From NCBI GenBank assembly GCA_001602455.1, contig CP012157.1, positions 3,281,733-3,345,732 of the forward strand: DNA of 64,000 nt. The letters run 5' to 3'. This document shows positions 9,588-18,820 of the stretch, one piece after another (the stretch's first letter is position 1; every line of letters begins with the position of its first letter). The notes beneath the pieces were generated by a model that searched no databases, was not told the DNA's origin, and saw only the letters and a program-made list of their open reading frames with translations. The position numbers were made by a program, and so were the translations under genes. This DNA comes from Betaproteobacteria bacterium UKL13-2 (lineage in GTDB: Bacteria > Pseudomonadota > Gammaproteobacteria > Burkholderiales > Usitatibacteraceae).

Positions 9588-9801
9588 ACATTCACTCACA
9601 ATAAATTGGGACTTCAGGCAGACCCAAACGCGGTACCTGTTGATCAAACATCAGGCCGTGAATTGGTTCGCCAAAGCGATACCGTTAACTGGTTATTGGC
9701 CGCGTTGCAAGATTGACTAACCGCTTGCGTGGCAGTTGCGGCCTAGCTAGGTCTATAGGCAGTCACACTCGCCGCCCGGCCCTCGTTGCTCGGCCGAGCG
9801 G

Positions 9802-10458
9802 CTACGGATTGGGGTCGGTGCCGGATTTTTTCATCTCGGCCCCGTTGGTGTGGGAGGGTAAATTAATCGGCCGAGGTGGCTCTGCCACACCCATCGAAAT
9901 GATGTACTTAAGCGCTTGGTCGATAGTCATCTTGAGTTCAATCACGTCGCTCTTCGGCACGATAAGAAAAAAACCCGCGGTAATGTTTGGTGTGGTCGGA
10001 ACAAAGACAGAAAAATTATTGGTGCCGAGGTGGTCCGTCACCTCGTTCTCCGGCTCACCGGTCAACAGCGCAACCGTCCACGTGTCCTTCTGCGGATAAC
10101 GAACCAACACCGCTTTTCGAAACGCTTTGCCCTCAGGAGAAAAGAGCGTATCGGAGATTTGTTTTACACCGCCATAGACGGAATTGACGATCGGAATTCG
10201 GTTGAGAATGTGATCCCACCATCCGAGTAGTTTTTTGCCAAAGAAGTTGGCCGTGATGACGCCTGTACTCAAGACAATCAACAACGTCAGGATGACACCC
10301 ATACCGGGCACATGAAAGCCAAGCAGCGCGTCAGTGCGAAATCGCTCTGGAAGTAGCAGCAACGTTTGATCCATGGTGTCGATCAACAGCTTCAGCACGA
10401 ATAGCGTGATGACAACAGGTATCCAAACCAACAACCCAGCAATTAAATATTTGCGCAT
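9802..10458 (-). CDS. DUF502 family inner-membrane protein
   Basis: The 218-residue protein has two N-terminal membrane helices (about 4-26 and 49-72) followed by a soluble domain. DUF502 features are VWIPVVITLFVLKLLID, then LNRIPIVNSVYGGVKQ and FLIVPKSDVIELKMTID. The function of the family is unknown. The position between fmdB and aspS is common in Burkholderiales and relatives, which supports the family call. It starts 26 bp after fmdB. Confidence 0.9.
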   Translation of the reverse strand: MRKYLIAGLLVWIPVVITLFVLKLLIDTMDQTLLLLPERFRTDALLGFHVPGMGVILTLLIVLSTGVITANFFGKKLLGWWDHILNRIPIVNSVYGGVKQISDTLFSPEGKAFRKAVLVRYPQKDTWTVALLTGEPENEVTDHLGTNNFSVFVPTTPNITAGFFLIVPKSDVIELKMTIDQALKYIISMGVAEPPRPINLPSHTNGAEMKKSGTDPNP

Positions 10459-10484
10459 GCGCGGTCGTGCCTTTGGAGAAAAGT

Positions 10485-10832
10485 TCAGCTCGACGACGGT
10501 GTCGAGGTCGGCGATGGGGTAGTGGCAACAGCGGGAGTCGCGGCTGGCGGGGGAGCCGGAGATGCCGCAGCGGTAGAGGCAGGCGCGTCAGCAGAAGAAG
10601 GCGTACTCGCCGTTTTCTCAGTCGTTGACGCACCCTCTGCCGGCTTGTTTCCGCCGCGGAAGTCGGTCACATACCAACCACTACCCTTGAGCGCAAAATT
10701 CGGCGCAGTCACTTGTTTGGCGTAGGTCTCGGCGCCACACGCTGGACACTTGGTCAGCGCATCGTCGGACATTTTCTGCATGACATCATCGGCGTGGCCG
10801 CATGTCGCACATTTGTAGGCGTAGATCGGCAT
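10485..10832 (-). CDS. FmdB-type zinc ribbon protein
   Basis: The 115-residue protein starts MPIYAYKCATCGHADDV, the typical FmdB beginning; the upstream in-frame Met at 10880 lacks similarity. Cys pairs CATC and CPAC form a zinc ribbon within the first 35 residues, then PNFALKGSGWYVTDFRG. The tail after residue 65 is low-complexity Ala, Pro, Ser and Thr. Its role is unknown; members are proposed regulatory proteins. It leads the fmdB-DUF502-aspS unit, with repeat elements 107-318 bp upstream. Confidence 0.9.
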   Translation of the reverse strand: MPIYAYKCATCGHADDVMQKMSDDALTKCPACGAETYAKQVTAPNFALKGSGWYVTDFRGGNKPAEGASTTEKTASTPSSADAPASTAAASPAPPPAATPAVATTPSPTSTPSSS

Positions 10833-10938
10833 CTTGGATCGGAAAAAGTCTTGGCGTCTGGAGTTCTTAAGAGACCGCATTTTAGCAGACCGCTTTCACT
10901 GCATGTTGCACCGCAGCGGCAAACTAGCATTGATTTTT

Positions 10939-11016
10939 AGGCAAAACACTAGGAAAGACGCACATTTCCACGTGTTTTCGCCTGAAAACACCCGCCGATT
11001 ATGGTGTTTCAATTTC
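10939..11016 (-). repeat. Hairpin repeat B, copy 1
   Basis: This copy has an 8-bp perfect stem, GTGTTTTC (10972-10979) with GAAAACAC (10984-10991). Upstream, AGGCAAAACAC (10939-10949) can pair instead with GTGTTTTCGCCT (10972-10983), so two structures compete for the same segment. The conserved part on the plus strand is GCCTGAAAACACCCGCCGAT followed by ATGGTGTTTCAA. Copies occur at 30680 and 51046 in the same orientation. Read as minus-strand RNA, it lies about 107 nt before fmdB. Confidence 0.55.
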
Positions 11017-11150
11017 GGGAAATTCTCGAAACCGTCGCGAGCGGGCGAAGTTCGTGCGGACGGGTTTGGCAAACAGGGGGCACGTGCCCAGTGTACGGCG
11101 AGCACCGCAGGCGCGAAATTCGCCCACGCAGCAGGTTTATAGAAGTGCCC
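11017..11150. mobile_element. 134-bp MITE-like repeat A, copy 1
   Basis: The element runs from GGGAAATTCTCGAAACCG to CAGGTTTATAGAAGTGCCC. The two ends are imperfect inverted repeats, and TTTC flanks both sides as a 4-bp direct duplication. It is nearly the same as copy 3 (29595, opposite orientation) and clearly related to copy 2 (15984). There is no coding capacity. It sits in the 419-bp spacer between divergent fmdB and the quinone oxidoreductase gene, directly against repeat B copy 1. Confidence 0.8.
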
Positions 11151-11251
11151 TTTCGCCACGCCTTAGCCTCTGGACATCACCGAGGCAAGTTCGTACGCAC
11201 CGGCTCGGTTGTATTGTCTAATGTCGCTTCTTCTTTACCGATGACCGTGAC

Positions 11252-12271
11252 ATGACCGCACCAGCATCCAGACCCTTACCAACCACGATGCGATTCATTA
11301 CCGCACCAACCGCAGGTGCGCCGGATGTGATGTCGTTGACGACCGGGCCGCTACCGCCGTTCGGTCCACAAGACGTGCTCATCAAGGTTCTATACGCCGG
11401 CGTTAACCGCCCTGACCTCGCGCAACGGTCGGGCAACTACGCGCCGCCACCCGGTGCCTCGCCAATCATGGGATTGGAGGTTGCAGGCGAAATTGTCGCT
11501 CTCGGTGAGAGTGTGACACGCTGGAAAGTGGGCGATCAAATTTGCGCACTCACGCCCGGCGGTGGGTACGCCGAATATTGTGCAGCACCTGCCGCACATT
11601 GCCTGCCAGTTCCAGACGGCCTGAGCATGCTTGAGGCCGCCGGTGTACCTGAGAATTTTTTCACTGTCTGGGTAAACGTATTCGATACCTGTCAGCTTAA
11701 GGCTGGTGAGAAATTTCTGGTGCACGGCGGCTCTAGCGGGATCGGTTTGACCGCTATCCAGTTAGCAAAAGCGTTCGGTGCCGAAGTCTTCACAACCGTG
11801 GGCAACGAAGATAAAGCCGCATTTTGCAAAAAAATCGGCGCGGATCATGTCTTCAACTACAAGTCGCAGGACTGGATGACCGAGATCGCGGCGATCACGC
11901 AGAAGAAAGGCGTCAACGTCATTCTCGATATGGTTGGCGGCTCGTATATCGAGAAGAATTTGCGCTCACTCGCGCTCGAAGGGCGCTACTGCTTCATCGC
12001 ATTTTTAGAAGGCGGTAAAGTGGAAGTCGATTTCCGACCATTGATGATGAAACGTCAAACCATCACTGGCTCCACGCTACGCGCACGACCGGATGCACAA
12101 AAGGCCGCGATCGCTGCGGCGCTTGAAGCGCGGGTGTGGCCATTGCTGGCAGGCGGGACGGTTAAGCCAGTGATCTACAAAACATTTGCGTTGAAAGATG
12201 TGGTGGACGCACATCGCTTGATGGAGTCGAGCACGCATATTGGGAAGATTATGCTGAAGGTGGCGGAGTAG
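11252..12271 (+). CDS. NAD(P)H quinone oxidoreductase, PIG3-like medium-chain dehydrogenase
   Basis: This zinc-free medium-chain dehydrogenase probably reduces quinones with NADPH. From ATG 11252 it has 339 residues; ATG 11288 (MRFITAP) is an alternative start close to where family similarity begins. Landmarks are AGVNRPDLAQRSGNYAPPPGAS, typical of the PIG3 group, GLEVAGEIVALG, the cofactor-binding HGGSSGIGLTAIQLAKAFGA, and the C-terminal HIGKIMLKV. It stands alone on the plus strand between repeats and the ssb terminator. Confidence 0.9.
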   Translation: MTAPASRPLPTTMRFITAPTAGAPDVMSLTTGPLPPFGPQDVLIKVLYAGVNRPDLAQRSGNYAPPPGASPIMGLEVAGEIVALGESVTRWKVGDQICALTPGGGYAEYCAAPAAHCLPVPDGLSMLEAAGVPENFFTVWVNVFDTCQLKAGEKFLVHGGSSGIGLTAIQLAKAFGAEVFTTVGNEDKAAFCKKIGADHVFNYKSQDWMTEIAAITQKKGVNVILDMVGGSYIEKNLRSLALEGRYCFIAFLEGGKVEVDFRPLMMKRQTITGSTLRARPDAQKAAIAAALEARVWPLLAGGTVKPVIYKTFALKDVVDAHRLMESSTHIGKIMLKVAE

Positions 12272-12351
12272 ATATCAACTACCGACAGGCCGGAATACAC
12301 CGGCGGAGTACCGTCAATTCTGCGCGGGTGCAGCCCTGTTCGTTTTCCGCA

Positions 12352-12383
12352 AACAAAAAAGCCAAGCATCTGCTTGGCTTTTG
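12352..12383 (-). terminator. Rho-independent terminator of ssb
   Basis: A perfect stem, AAAAGCCAAGCA with TGCTTGGCTTTT around a TC loop, is followed on the minus strand by a T-run. It lies 21 bp after the ssb stop and between two converging genes, so it may stop transcription in both directions. Confidence 0.85.
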
Positions 12384-12403
12384 TCGATCCGATTTCAAAA
12401 AAA

Positions 12404-12889
12404 CTAAAACGGAATATCGTCATCCATGTCGTCGAATTTTGCCGCGCCACCCTTACTTGGCGCAGGCTTTGCGGCACTGCCGGCACCAGCCGACGCCGGA
12501 CGAGACGCATATTCTGGCGCACCACCCGCTCCTGCTGCGTCACCGCCACCCATGCCGCTGCGTGAGCCCAACATCTGCATCGAATCCGCAAGGACCTCGG
12601 TCGTGTACTTCTCGACACCATCTTTGTCCTGCCATTTACGCGTACGCAATTTGCCTTCAACGTAAACCTGCGAGCCCTTCTTCAAATATTCACCGGCGAT
12701 TTCCGCCAGCTTGCCGAAGAACGCCACACGATGCCATTCGGTTTGTTCCTGCTTTTCGCCGCTTTTATCTTTCCACTGAGACGTGGTGGCGATGGAGATG
12801 TTGGTAATCGCGCCGCCGTCGGGCATATAGCGGGTTTCCGGGTCGCGGCCGAGGTTGCCGACGAGAATAACTTTATTGACTGAGGCCAT
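12404..12889 (-). CDS. ssb: Single-stranded DNA-binding protein
   Basis: SSB coats single-stranded DNA in replication and repair. The 161-residue protein starts [18 protein letters not shown] and has the OB fold to about residue 110 ([20 protein letters not shown]), a Gly/Ala/Pro-rich linker, and the acidic partner-binding tip [12 protein letters not shown] 12889 is chosen because the family start matches exactly; an upstream in-frame Met is spurious. It diverges from uvrA, the usual arrangement in proteobacteria, with a 241-bp shared regulatory region. Confidence 0.97.
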   Translation of the reverse strand: MASVNKVILVGNLGRDPETRYMPDGGAITNISIATTSQWKDKSGEKQEQTEWHRVAFFGKLAEIAGEYLKKGSQVYVEGKLRTRKWQDKDGVEKYTTEVLADSMQMLGSRSGMGGGDAAGAGGAPEYASRPASAGAGSAAKPAPSKGGAAKFDDMDDDIPF

Positions 12890-12945
12890 AACGTGTTTCC
12901 TTACATTTATGTGGAAAAACCGCACCCAATGTGCTGAATGGAATT

Positions 12946-12961
12946 CTGGTTCAAAGACCAG
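12946..12961. promoter_or_regulatory. Possible LexA operator between ssb and uvrA
   Basis: CTGGTTCAAAGACCAG fits the LexA spacing CTG-N10-CAG, and its arms CTGGT and ACCAG are perfect inverted repeats. It lies 57 bp upstream of ssb and 170 bp upstream of uvrA, both SOS genes in many bacteria. The centre is not the alternating AT stretch of the E. coli site and the fourth base differs from CTGT-N8-ACAG, so the call is tentative. Confidence 0.35.
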
Positions 12962-13130
12962 CATTGCGTTTCAAAAAATAGGTGCAGAACAGTGATGCGA
13001 GCGAGTAATATAGCAGGTTGCTTTTTATCGATGTGCGCCAATTTTTGTCGGCGATTCGGCACATTAAAAGCGCCGTGAATCAACATCTCTTGATTCAATG
13101 ATTTAGCCGAGAAAGTTCATCAAGCACGTT

Positions 13131-15995
13131 ATGGATTACATCAAGATTCGCGGCGCACGGACGCACAATCTCAAGAACGTCAACCTCGATTTGCCCCGTC
13201 ACTCCCTAGTGGTCATCACCGGCCTGTCGGGGTCTGGAAAGTCATCGCTTGCCTTTGACACTCTTTACGCAGAGGGGCAGCGCAGATATGTTGAGTCGCT
13301 CTCAGCATATGCGCGCCAGTTTCTGCAGTTGATGGAAAAACCCGATGTCGATTTGATCGAAGGCTTATCCCCGGCGATTTCTATTGAGCAGAAGGCAACA
13401 TCACACAATCCAAGATCGACAGTGGGCACAGTGACCGAGATCCACGACTACTTGCGCCTGCTCTTTGCCCGCGCCGGTACGCCTTATTGCCCCGAGCACC
13501 AGCTCGCATTAGAGGCGCAGACGGTTTCACAAATGGTGGATACGGTCCTGGCAATGCCATCGGGTGCAAAACTGATGCTCCTGGCACCTGCGGTGGTTGA
13601 CCGAAAGGGCGAACACGTTGAACTCGTCGACGCGTTCCGCAGCCAAGGGTTTGTGCGTATGCGCGTTAACGGAAAAGTGATCGAGATCGACCAATTCCCA
13701 AAACTCGACAAACAAAAGAAACATACCATTGAGGTGGTCGTTGACCGCATCAAAACCGCGCCTGAGTTAAAGCAGCGCATCGCCGAGTCTTTTGAGACCT
13801 GTCTTCGTGTTGGCAACGGCAAAGCTCTCGCGGTTGACATGGATTCGGGTAAAGAGCGACTGTTTTCGTCGAAGTTTTCCTGCCCGATCTGCGACTACTC
13901 GCTATCGGAAATGGAGCCGCGACTATTTTCATTTAACAACCCGATGGGGGCTTGCCCAAGTTGCGATGGGTTGGGTGAGATTACCTTTTTTGATCCAAAG
14001 CGCATCGTCTCCTACCCTGGACTATCGCTCGCCGGTGGCGCAATTAAAGGCTGGGATCGTCGCAACCAGTTTTACTTCCAGACGCTGATCGGTTTGGCGG
14101 AACACTATCAGTTTGATATTGACAAGCCGTTCGACAAACTCACACCTGAGGCGCAGCAGATTATTTTGTTTGGTTCTGGCAAAGACAAAATCCCGTTCAA
14201 GTATCCCGGCGAGCGAGGCAAGCCCATCATTCGCGCTGATGTGTTTGAGGGGATTGTCCCTAACCTAGAACGGCGCTACCGCGAAACAGATTCAATGGCG
14301 GTGCGCGAGGAATTGGCGAAATACATCTCGACCAAAGCCTGCCCCGATTGTGCTGGCACGCGGTTGCGCAAGGAAGCGCGCAATGTCAAGGTGGGCGATA
14401 AGTCGCTCCATGAAATTTCGGCAATGGCGTTGAAGGAATCGTCGCGCTGGTTTGGTAGCGTCAAGCTCTCGCCGCAGAAAATGGCAATTGCCGACAAGAT
14501 CATTACTGAAATTGCTGCCCGTCTGCAATTTTTGAACAACGTCGGCCTTGATTATCTGTCGCTGGTTCGATCAGCAGATACCTTGTCCGGCGGCGAGGCG
14601 CAACGTATCCGTCTCGCCTCACAGATTGGTTCGGGTCTCACCGGCGTGATGTATGTGCTGGATGAGCCATCGATCGGCTTGCACCAGCGTGACAATGATC
14701 GCTTGCTGGAAACGCTAAAGCGCTTGCGCGACTTGGGCAACTCCGTCATTGTTGTTGAGCACGATGAAGACGCTATCAATAGCGCCGACTACGTGGTCGA
14801 CATGGGGCCCGGTGCTGGTGTACACGGCGGCATGGTGGTCGCAGAGGGAACACCCGCGCAAATTAAGAAATCATCGCATTCGCTCACCGGCCAGTATCTC
14901 TCCGGGAAAAAGCGTATCAGCATGCCCAAGTCGCGCTTTAAGTTAGACACGCAGAAGCAGCTCGTCATCAAGGGTGCGCGCGGCAACAACTTGAAGAATG
15001 TGACGCTCGAATTGCCGGTCGGTGGCATGATTTGTATCACCGGCGTATCGGGATCCGGGAAGTCAACACTCATCAACGATACCCTTTATAAAACGGTCGC
15101 ACACCATCTTTATGCCTCAACCAATGATCCCGCGCCGTTCGACTCAATCGAAGGCTTGGACCATTTCGACAAGGTGATCTCGGTTGACCAAGCGCCGATT
15201 GGACGTACACCGCGCTCCAACCCCGCCACCTACACGGGGCTGTTTACGCCAATTCGTGATTTGTTTTCGTCGGTGCCGGAGGCGCGAGCACGCGGCTATG
15301 GCCCGGGTAGATTTTCGTTCAACGTCAAAGGTGGTCGTTGCGAAGCCTGCCAAGGGGATGGCGTGATCAAGGTCGAGATGCATTTCCTGCCGGACGTCTA
15401 TGTGCCATGTGACGTGTGCCACGGCAAGCGTTACAACCGCGAGACCCTAGAGGTGCATTACAAGGGCAAGAACATTACTGAAGTATTGGCGATGACCGTT
15501 GAAAATGCCTTCGAGTTTTTCAAGCCGGTGCCCGTCGTCGCGAGAAAATTGCAGACGTTGCTCGATGTTGGACTGGGCTACATTCGGCTTGGTCAGAGCG
15601 CTACAACGCTCTCGGGCGGGGAGGCGCAGCGTGTCAAACTTTCGTTGGAACTCTCGAAACGCGATACCGGCAAAACACTTTTCATTCTTGACGAGCCGAC
15701 CACGGGATTACACTTCGCCGATATTGATATGTTGTTGAAGGTATTGCACCGCCTGCGCGATCATGGCAACACGGTTGTCGTCATCGAACATAATCTCGAC
15801 GTGATTCGCACGGCCGATTGGGTTATCGATTTGGGACCGGAAGGCGGCGATGGTGGCGGCATGATCCTATGCGAAGGGCCACCGGCGATCATTGCACAGC
15901 ACACGACAAGTTACACCGCGAAGTATCTTCGGCCAATGTTGGGCTTGAACACCAGTAAATCGACAGGCGCATCAAAGAAAACAGGGAACTTCTAA
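13131..15995 (+). CDS. uvrA: Excinuclease ABC subunit A
   Basis: UvrA is the damage-recognition ATPase of nucleotide excision repair and loads UvrB. The 954-residue protein has two ABC modules: Walker [13 protein letters not shown] near residue 31 and [13 protein letters not shown] near 640, signatures [12 protein letters not shown] and [12 protein letters not shown], and Walker B segments [11 protein letters not shown] and [11 protein letters not shown]. The zinc-binding Cys pairs CPIC and CPSC, and CEAC-CDVC in the second half, are intact. The last codons Gly-Asn-Phe and the stop lie inside repeat A copy 2, so the extreme C-terminus was set by an insertion. Confidence 0.97.
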   Translation: MDYIKIRGARTHNLKNVNLDLPRHSLVVITGLSGSGKSSLAFDTLYAEGQRRYVESLSAYARQFLQLMEKPDVDLIEGLSPAISIEQKATSHNPRSTVGTVTEIHDYLRLLFARAGTPYCPEHQLALEAQTVSQMVDTVLAMPSGAKLMLLAPAVVDRKGEHVELVDAFRSQGFVRMRVNGKVIEIDQFPKLDKQKKHTIEVVVDRIKTAPELKQRIAESFETCLRVGNGKALAVDMDSGKERLFSSKFSCPICDYSLSEMEPRLFSFNNPMGACPSCDGLGEITFFDPKRIVSYPGLSLAGGAIKGWDRRNQFYFQTLIGLAEHYQFDIDKPFDKLTPEAQQIILFGSGKDKIPFKYPGERGKPIIRADVFEGIVPNLERRYRETDSMAVREELAKYISTKACPDCAGTRLRKEARNVKVGDKSLHEISAMALKESSRWFGSVKLSPQKMAIADKIITEIAARLQFLNNVGLDYLSLVRSADTLSGGEAQRIRLASQIGSGLTGVMYVLDEPSIGLHQRDNDRLLETLKRLRDLGNSVIVVEHDEDAINSADYVVDMGPGAGVHGGMVVAEGTPAQIKKSSHSLTGQYLSGKKRISMPKSRFKLDTQKQLVIKGARGNNLKNVTLELPVGGMICITGVSGSGKSTLINDTLYKTVAHHLYASTNDPAPFDSIEGLDHFDKVISVDQAPIGRTPRSNPATYTGLFTPIRDLFSSVPEARARGYGPGRFSFNVKGGRCEACQGDGVIKVEMHFLPDVYVPCDVCHGKRYNRETLEVHYKGKNITEVLAMTVENAFEFFKPVPVVARKLQTLLDVGLGYIRLGQSATTLSGGEAQRVKLSLELSKRDTGKTLFILDEPTTGLHFADIDMLLKVLHRLRDHGNTVVVIEHNLDVIRTADWVIDLGPEGGDGGGMILCEGPPAIIAQHTTSYTAKYLRPMLGLNTSKSTGASKKTGNF

Positions 15996-16117
15996 AAACC
16001 GTCACGAGCGGGTGAAGTTGGCAGTGACGGGGTTGACAAACGCGGGACACGTACCCAGTGTACGGCGAGCACCGGAACTGACAGATTCGCCCGCGCAGTA
16101 GGTTTTTAGAAGTTCCC
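15984..16117. mobile_element. 134-bp MITE-like repeat A, copy 2
   Basis: The ends are a perfect 17-bp inverted repeat: GGGAACTTCTAAAAACC at 15984-16000 and its complement at 16101-16117. AACA flanks both sides as a direct duplication. The interior is related to copies 1 and 3, with the shared core CCAGTGTACGGCGAGCACCG. The left end overlaps the last three codons and TAA of uvrA. Because the arms are perfect, this may be the least decayed copy in the window. Confidence 0.85.
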
Positions 16118-16205
16118 AACAGCAAATGTCTAGATTCGGCGGGCATTTTCGAGCACTTTTGCCCCAAACTGCGCGTCATTCCTTGCGATTAAAAATTCAG
16201 ACCGT

Positions 16206-17498
16206 ATGAGCCCTCGCGACCTGTTACTCGATAGTTTTCGTGCCGCATTAGCGGTCGCCGATCCACTACAGATCGTGCCGAAACACCTGCCGACGCCGCC
16301 AACATCTGGCAAAACCATCGTCGTCGGCGCGGGAAAAGCTGCCGCTGCGATGGCCAAGGCCGTTGAAACCCATTGGCCGAGCGACGCGCCACTCAGCGGC
16401 CTCGTCATCACACGCTATGCACACGGCTACAGCGGCGCAGAGGCGTTGACGCGCATTCGTGTCATTGAGGCTGGGCACCCAGTGCCTGACGAGTCCGGCG
16501 AGCGTGCGGCGCAAGAAATCCTAGCACTCGCGCAGTCGGCAGGCCGGGATGACCTCCTGCTCGTGCTGGTATCGGGTGGCGGATCAAGCTTGCTTTCGCT
16601 GCCTGCCGGCGAAATCTCGATGGCCGATCTGAAGGCGGTCACACGGGATCTGCTGGCCAGCGGTGCGCCGATTCAGGACATGAATATCGTGCGTAAGCAT
16701 TTGTCTGCTATCCAAGGTGGCCGACTCGCAGCCGCAACATCCGCACATGTGGTCACGCTCATCATTTCGGATGTGACTGACGATGATCCGTCGGCAATTG
16801 CATCAGGGCCGACGGCGCCCGATCGCTCCACCTACCAGAACGCGCTCGATATCCTCAACCGGTTTCGCATTACGCCGCCCGTCTCGGTCGCACGTCATCT
16901 GTCGAATGGCGCACGCGGCAATATCGCTGAGACCCTGAAGCCAGACGACGCCGTATTTGCGCGAGTCGATAACCGCATCATTGCCACGGCGCACCAAAGC
17001 CTGTCAATGGCAGCGGCGTATTTTCAGCAACATGGCATCACCCCGATGATTCTCGGCGATAGCGTGACAGGTGAAGCGCGCGAGGTCGCCAAGGTTTACG
17101 GCGCGCTGGTTCGCCAAATTAGACAGCACCATCACCCACTCAAGCCGCCGGTCGCGCTCATCTCAGGCGGCGAGTGTACAGTCACGATTAGACCCGGCAA
17201 TAAGGGGCGTGGTGGCCGCTGTTCCGAGTTCCTGCTGTCGCTGGCCATTGATCTCAACGGTCTGCCGCAGGTCCACGCCTTGGCTTGTGATACCGATGGT
17301 ATTGATGGCTCTGAACAAAATGCAGGCGCTGTTTTACTCGACCGAAACTTCGCACAGGCAGTCGCCAACGGTCTGAATCCGCAAAACCTTCTCGATGCTA
17401 ACGACGCATTCGGTTTTTTCGCGTCGACCGGCGATGTTATCGTCACTGGCCCCACTCGAACAAACGTCAACGACTACCGGGTGATTTTGGTACTTTGA
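16206..17498 (+). CDS. Glycerate 2-kinase, MOFRL family
   Basis: This family phosphorylates D-glycerate to 2-phosphoglycerate and is also annotated as TtuD or hydroxypyruvate reductase. The 430-residue protein has the N-terminal Rossmann-like domain (KTIVVGAGKAAAAMAKAVE, EAGHPVPDE, VLVSGGGSSLLSLP, DMNIVRKHLSAIQGGRLA, SDVTDDDPSAIASGPT) and the C-terminal MOFRL domain (ISGGECTVTIR, GRGGRCSEFLLSLA, DTDGIDGSE). ATG 16206 opens with the usual SPRDLLLDSF. It stands alone after repeat A copy 2. Glycerate comes from glyoxylate or tartrate metabolism, but no such genes are adjacent. Confidence 0.92.
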   Translation: MSPRDLLLDSFRAALAVADPLQIVPKHLPTPPTSGKTIVVGAGKAAAAMAKAVETHWPSDAPLSGLVITRYAHGYSGAEALTRIRVIEAGHPVPDESGERAAQEILALAQSAGRDDLLLVLVSGGGSSLLSLPAGEISMADLKAVTRDLLASGAPIQDMNIVRKHLSAIQGGRLAAATSAHVVTLIISDVTDDDPSAIASGPTAPDRSTYQNALDILNRFRITPPVSVARHLSNGARGNIAETLKPDDAVFARVDNRIIATAHQSLSMAAAYFQQHGITPMILGDSVTGEAREVAKVYGALVRQIRQHHHPLKPPVALISGGECTVTIRPGNKGRGGRCSEFLLSLAIDLNGLPQVHALACDTDGIDGSEQNAGAVLLDRNFAQAVANGLNPQNLLDANDAFGFFASTGDVIVTGPTRTNVNDYRVILVL

Positions 17499-17537
17499 GC
17501 CTATAAACGGTAGTTGACCGCGAGAAGTGCCAGAAAA

Positions 17538-17603
17538 CTTAGCCTGAACATTTCATGGGGCACCCGCCACATCAAAGGATGTTGATGAAGTATTTCGGCT
17601 AAG
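17538..17603. repeat. 66-bp inverted repeat related to the 4843 element
   Basis: The left arm CTTAGCCTGAACATTTCATGG (17538-17558) faces an imperfect inverse at 17584-17603, which reads CTTAGCCGAAATACTTCATC on the other strand. The left arm matches the ends of the 201-bp element at 4843-5043, so this looks like a deleted relative. It lies between the glycerate kinase gene and the response regulator gene. Confidence 0.4.
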
Positions 17604-17790
17604 GAAAACCCTTATTCTGGCCTTAATGGGCAGCAGTCAATTGCCCGCTTCGCTATACTCGTCAATATGGTCGCCGCGTTAGCGTTAGTCTTGGGCGACG
17701 CGCTCGCGGCGCTATTTTGCCGACATGGCTAAGGTGAGGGTAAGCACCCGGGAATCGACCGAGAAGGGTCAGCAGGCGGCGGGACATATT
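17604..17790. other. Spacer without recognisable gene
   Basis: This part of the 378-bp gap before the response regulator has no convincing gene. Short frames are not preceded by ribosome binding sites, and I could not pick a clear promoter, although one for the regulator gene should be here. Confidence 0.4.
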
Positions 17791-17839
17791 GCATCGTTTA
17801 GAGCCGCATCGTTTAGAGCCGCATCGTTTAGAGCCGCAT
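17791..17839. repeat. Three tandem copies of a 15-bp unit
   Basis: GCATCGTTTAGAGCC is repeated three times without a mismatch (17791-17835), followed by GCAT. The array ends 37 bp before the ATG of the response regulator gene, so it is in the promoter or leader. It may be a replication-slippage array whose copy number varies, or a set of binding sites. Confidence 0.75.
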
Positions 17840-17876
17840 AGGCCACAACAAGAATAACTGCTGCATCGGAGAAAGA

Positions 17877-18536
17877 ATGGATATGAAGTTTCGCATCATG
17901 GTGGTCGATGATCACGCGATTGTCCTGCACGGACTGACGCAACTCATCAACAATTCGCCGGACCTTGAAGTCACGATACAGGCGCAATCGGCGGAGGCCG
18001 CCATTGAGTTACTAAAGGCTAACCCGCTGCCAGACCTCGTTGTCACCGATATCTCGCTACCGGGTTTGTCCGGGATCGATTTAACGAAAACGCTGACGGC
18101 GCAGTTCCCGAAACTTCCAGTGCTGGTTTTGTCGATGCATGAAGAAATGGTTCACGGCGAAAGGGCATTCCGCGTCGGCGCAAAGGGTTACCTGACCAAA
18201 CAAGAGGCCGCCGATAAAGTCGTGGTGGCAATTCGACGCATACTGAGCGGCGAAGACTATCTCAGCGAGCGCATGCAAACAATGCTACTGCATCAGATCC
18301 GCAATAAGCCGAAGTCGGGCGCGATTTCGGTGTTGTCTCGCTTAACGGATCGCGAGTACGAGATTTTCAGGTTGATCGGCATGGGGATGAGCTCGTCCGA
18401 AATTGCGGATAAATTGTCCCGCAGCGTAAAGACCGTCGAAGCGCATCGGGCGAACTTGAAGCAAAAGCTCGGTCTGCGAAATGCTATTGAGTTGAATCGC
18501 TTTGCGGTGCACTACGCTGATCGTGAACGAATCTAG
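17877..18536 (+). CDS. NarL/FixJ-type response regulator, orphan
   Basis: This two-component regulator has 219 residues. The receiver domain (about 1-125) carries the acidic pocket VVDDH at 9-13, phospho-acceptor Asp58 in VVTDISLPG, the conserved Ser in VLVLSMHE and Lys in GYLTK. The LuxR-type helix-turn-helix occupies about 150-212, with LTDREYEIFRLIGMGMSSSE and VKTVEAHRANLKQKLG. GGAG stands just before the ATG. No histidine kinase gene is adjacent, so its partner is elsewhere. The decayed gene immediately downstream gives no clue to its target. Confidence 0.92.
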   Translation: MDMKFRIMVVDDHAIVLHGLTQLINNSPDLEVTIQAQSAEAAIELLKANPLPDLVVTDISLPGLSGIDLTKTLTAQFPKLPVLVLSMHEEMVHGERAFRVGAKGYLTKQEAADKVVVAIRRILSGEDYLSERMQTMLLHQIRNKPKSGAISVLSRLTDREYEIFRLIGMGMSSSEIADKLSRSVKTVEAHRANLKQKLGLRNAIELNRFAVHYADRERI

Positions 18537-18559
18537 ACGGCGTCTCAAAACTGTCATGG

Positions 18560-18778
18560 CTGAAAATTGAGTTGCTGGATCATCTAGTTCCCACCGTCGC
18601 GCGCATCGATGAGTCGGTTGCGTTCTACACCAACGTACTCGGAATGACGGTACAACATTTTGGCAGCCAAGATGTCCCAAGAATCGCGTTAGCGTTTGGC
18701 AGACGTTAGCAGACGTTTGGCCGACAGAAAATCAACCTGCATCAGTCGGATCGTATTCCTGACGCCAACGCGGCTTAG
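18560..18778 (+). pseudogene. Glyoxalase-fold (VOC family) pseudogene fragment
   Basis: In the frame of 18560 the sequence reads LLDHLVPTVARIDESVAFYT, NVLGMTVQHFG, then LAFGR, a TAG stop, then TFGRQKINLHQSD and PDANAA before a second stop. This matches the first half of VOC-fold proteins (IDHLVLTV-DI-SVAFYT-VLGM, then FG-QKINLH). A short duplication (TTTGGCAGACG / TTTGGCCGACAG around 18693-18725) introduced the premature stop, and the second half of the gene is missing. No start codon is visible. Identification is from conserved pattern only. Confidence 0.65.
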
Positions 18779-18787
18779 TTGCAAAAA

Positions 18788-18820
18788 CAACGCACAAACA
18801 ATGCACAAACAATGCACAAA
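18788..18820. repeat. Three tandem copies of an 11-bp unit
   Basis: Three near-identical copies of the unit AATGCACAAAC run together directly before the rplQ terminator hairpin. The first copy has one substitution. It lies in the spacer between the VOC pseudogene and rplQ, and looks like replication slippage. Confidence 0.6.

Noticed and set aside
17791-17839. CRISPR array
   Set aside because: The repeats are directly adjacent without spacers and there are no cas genes.
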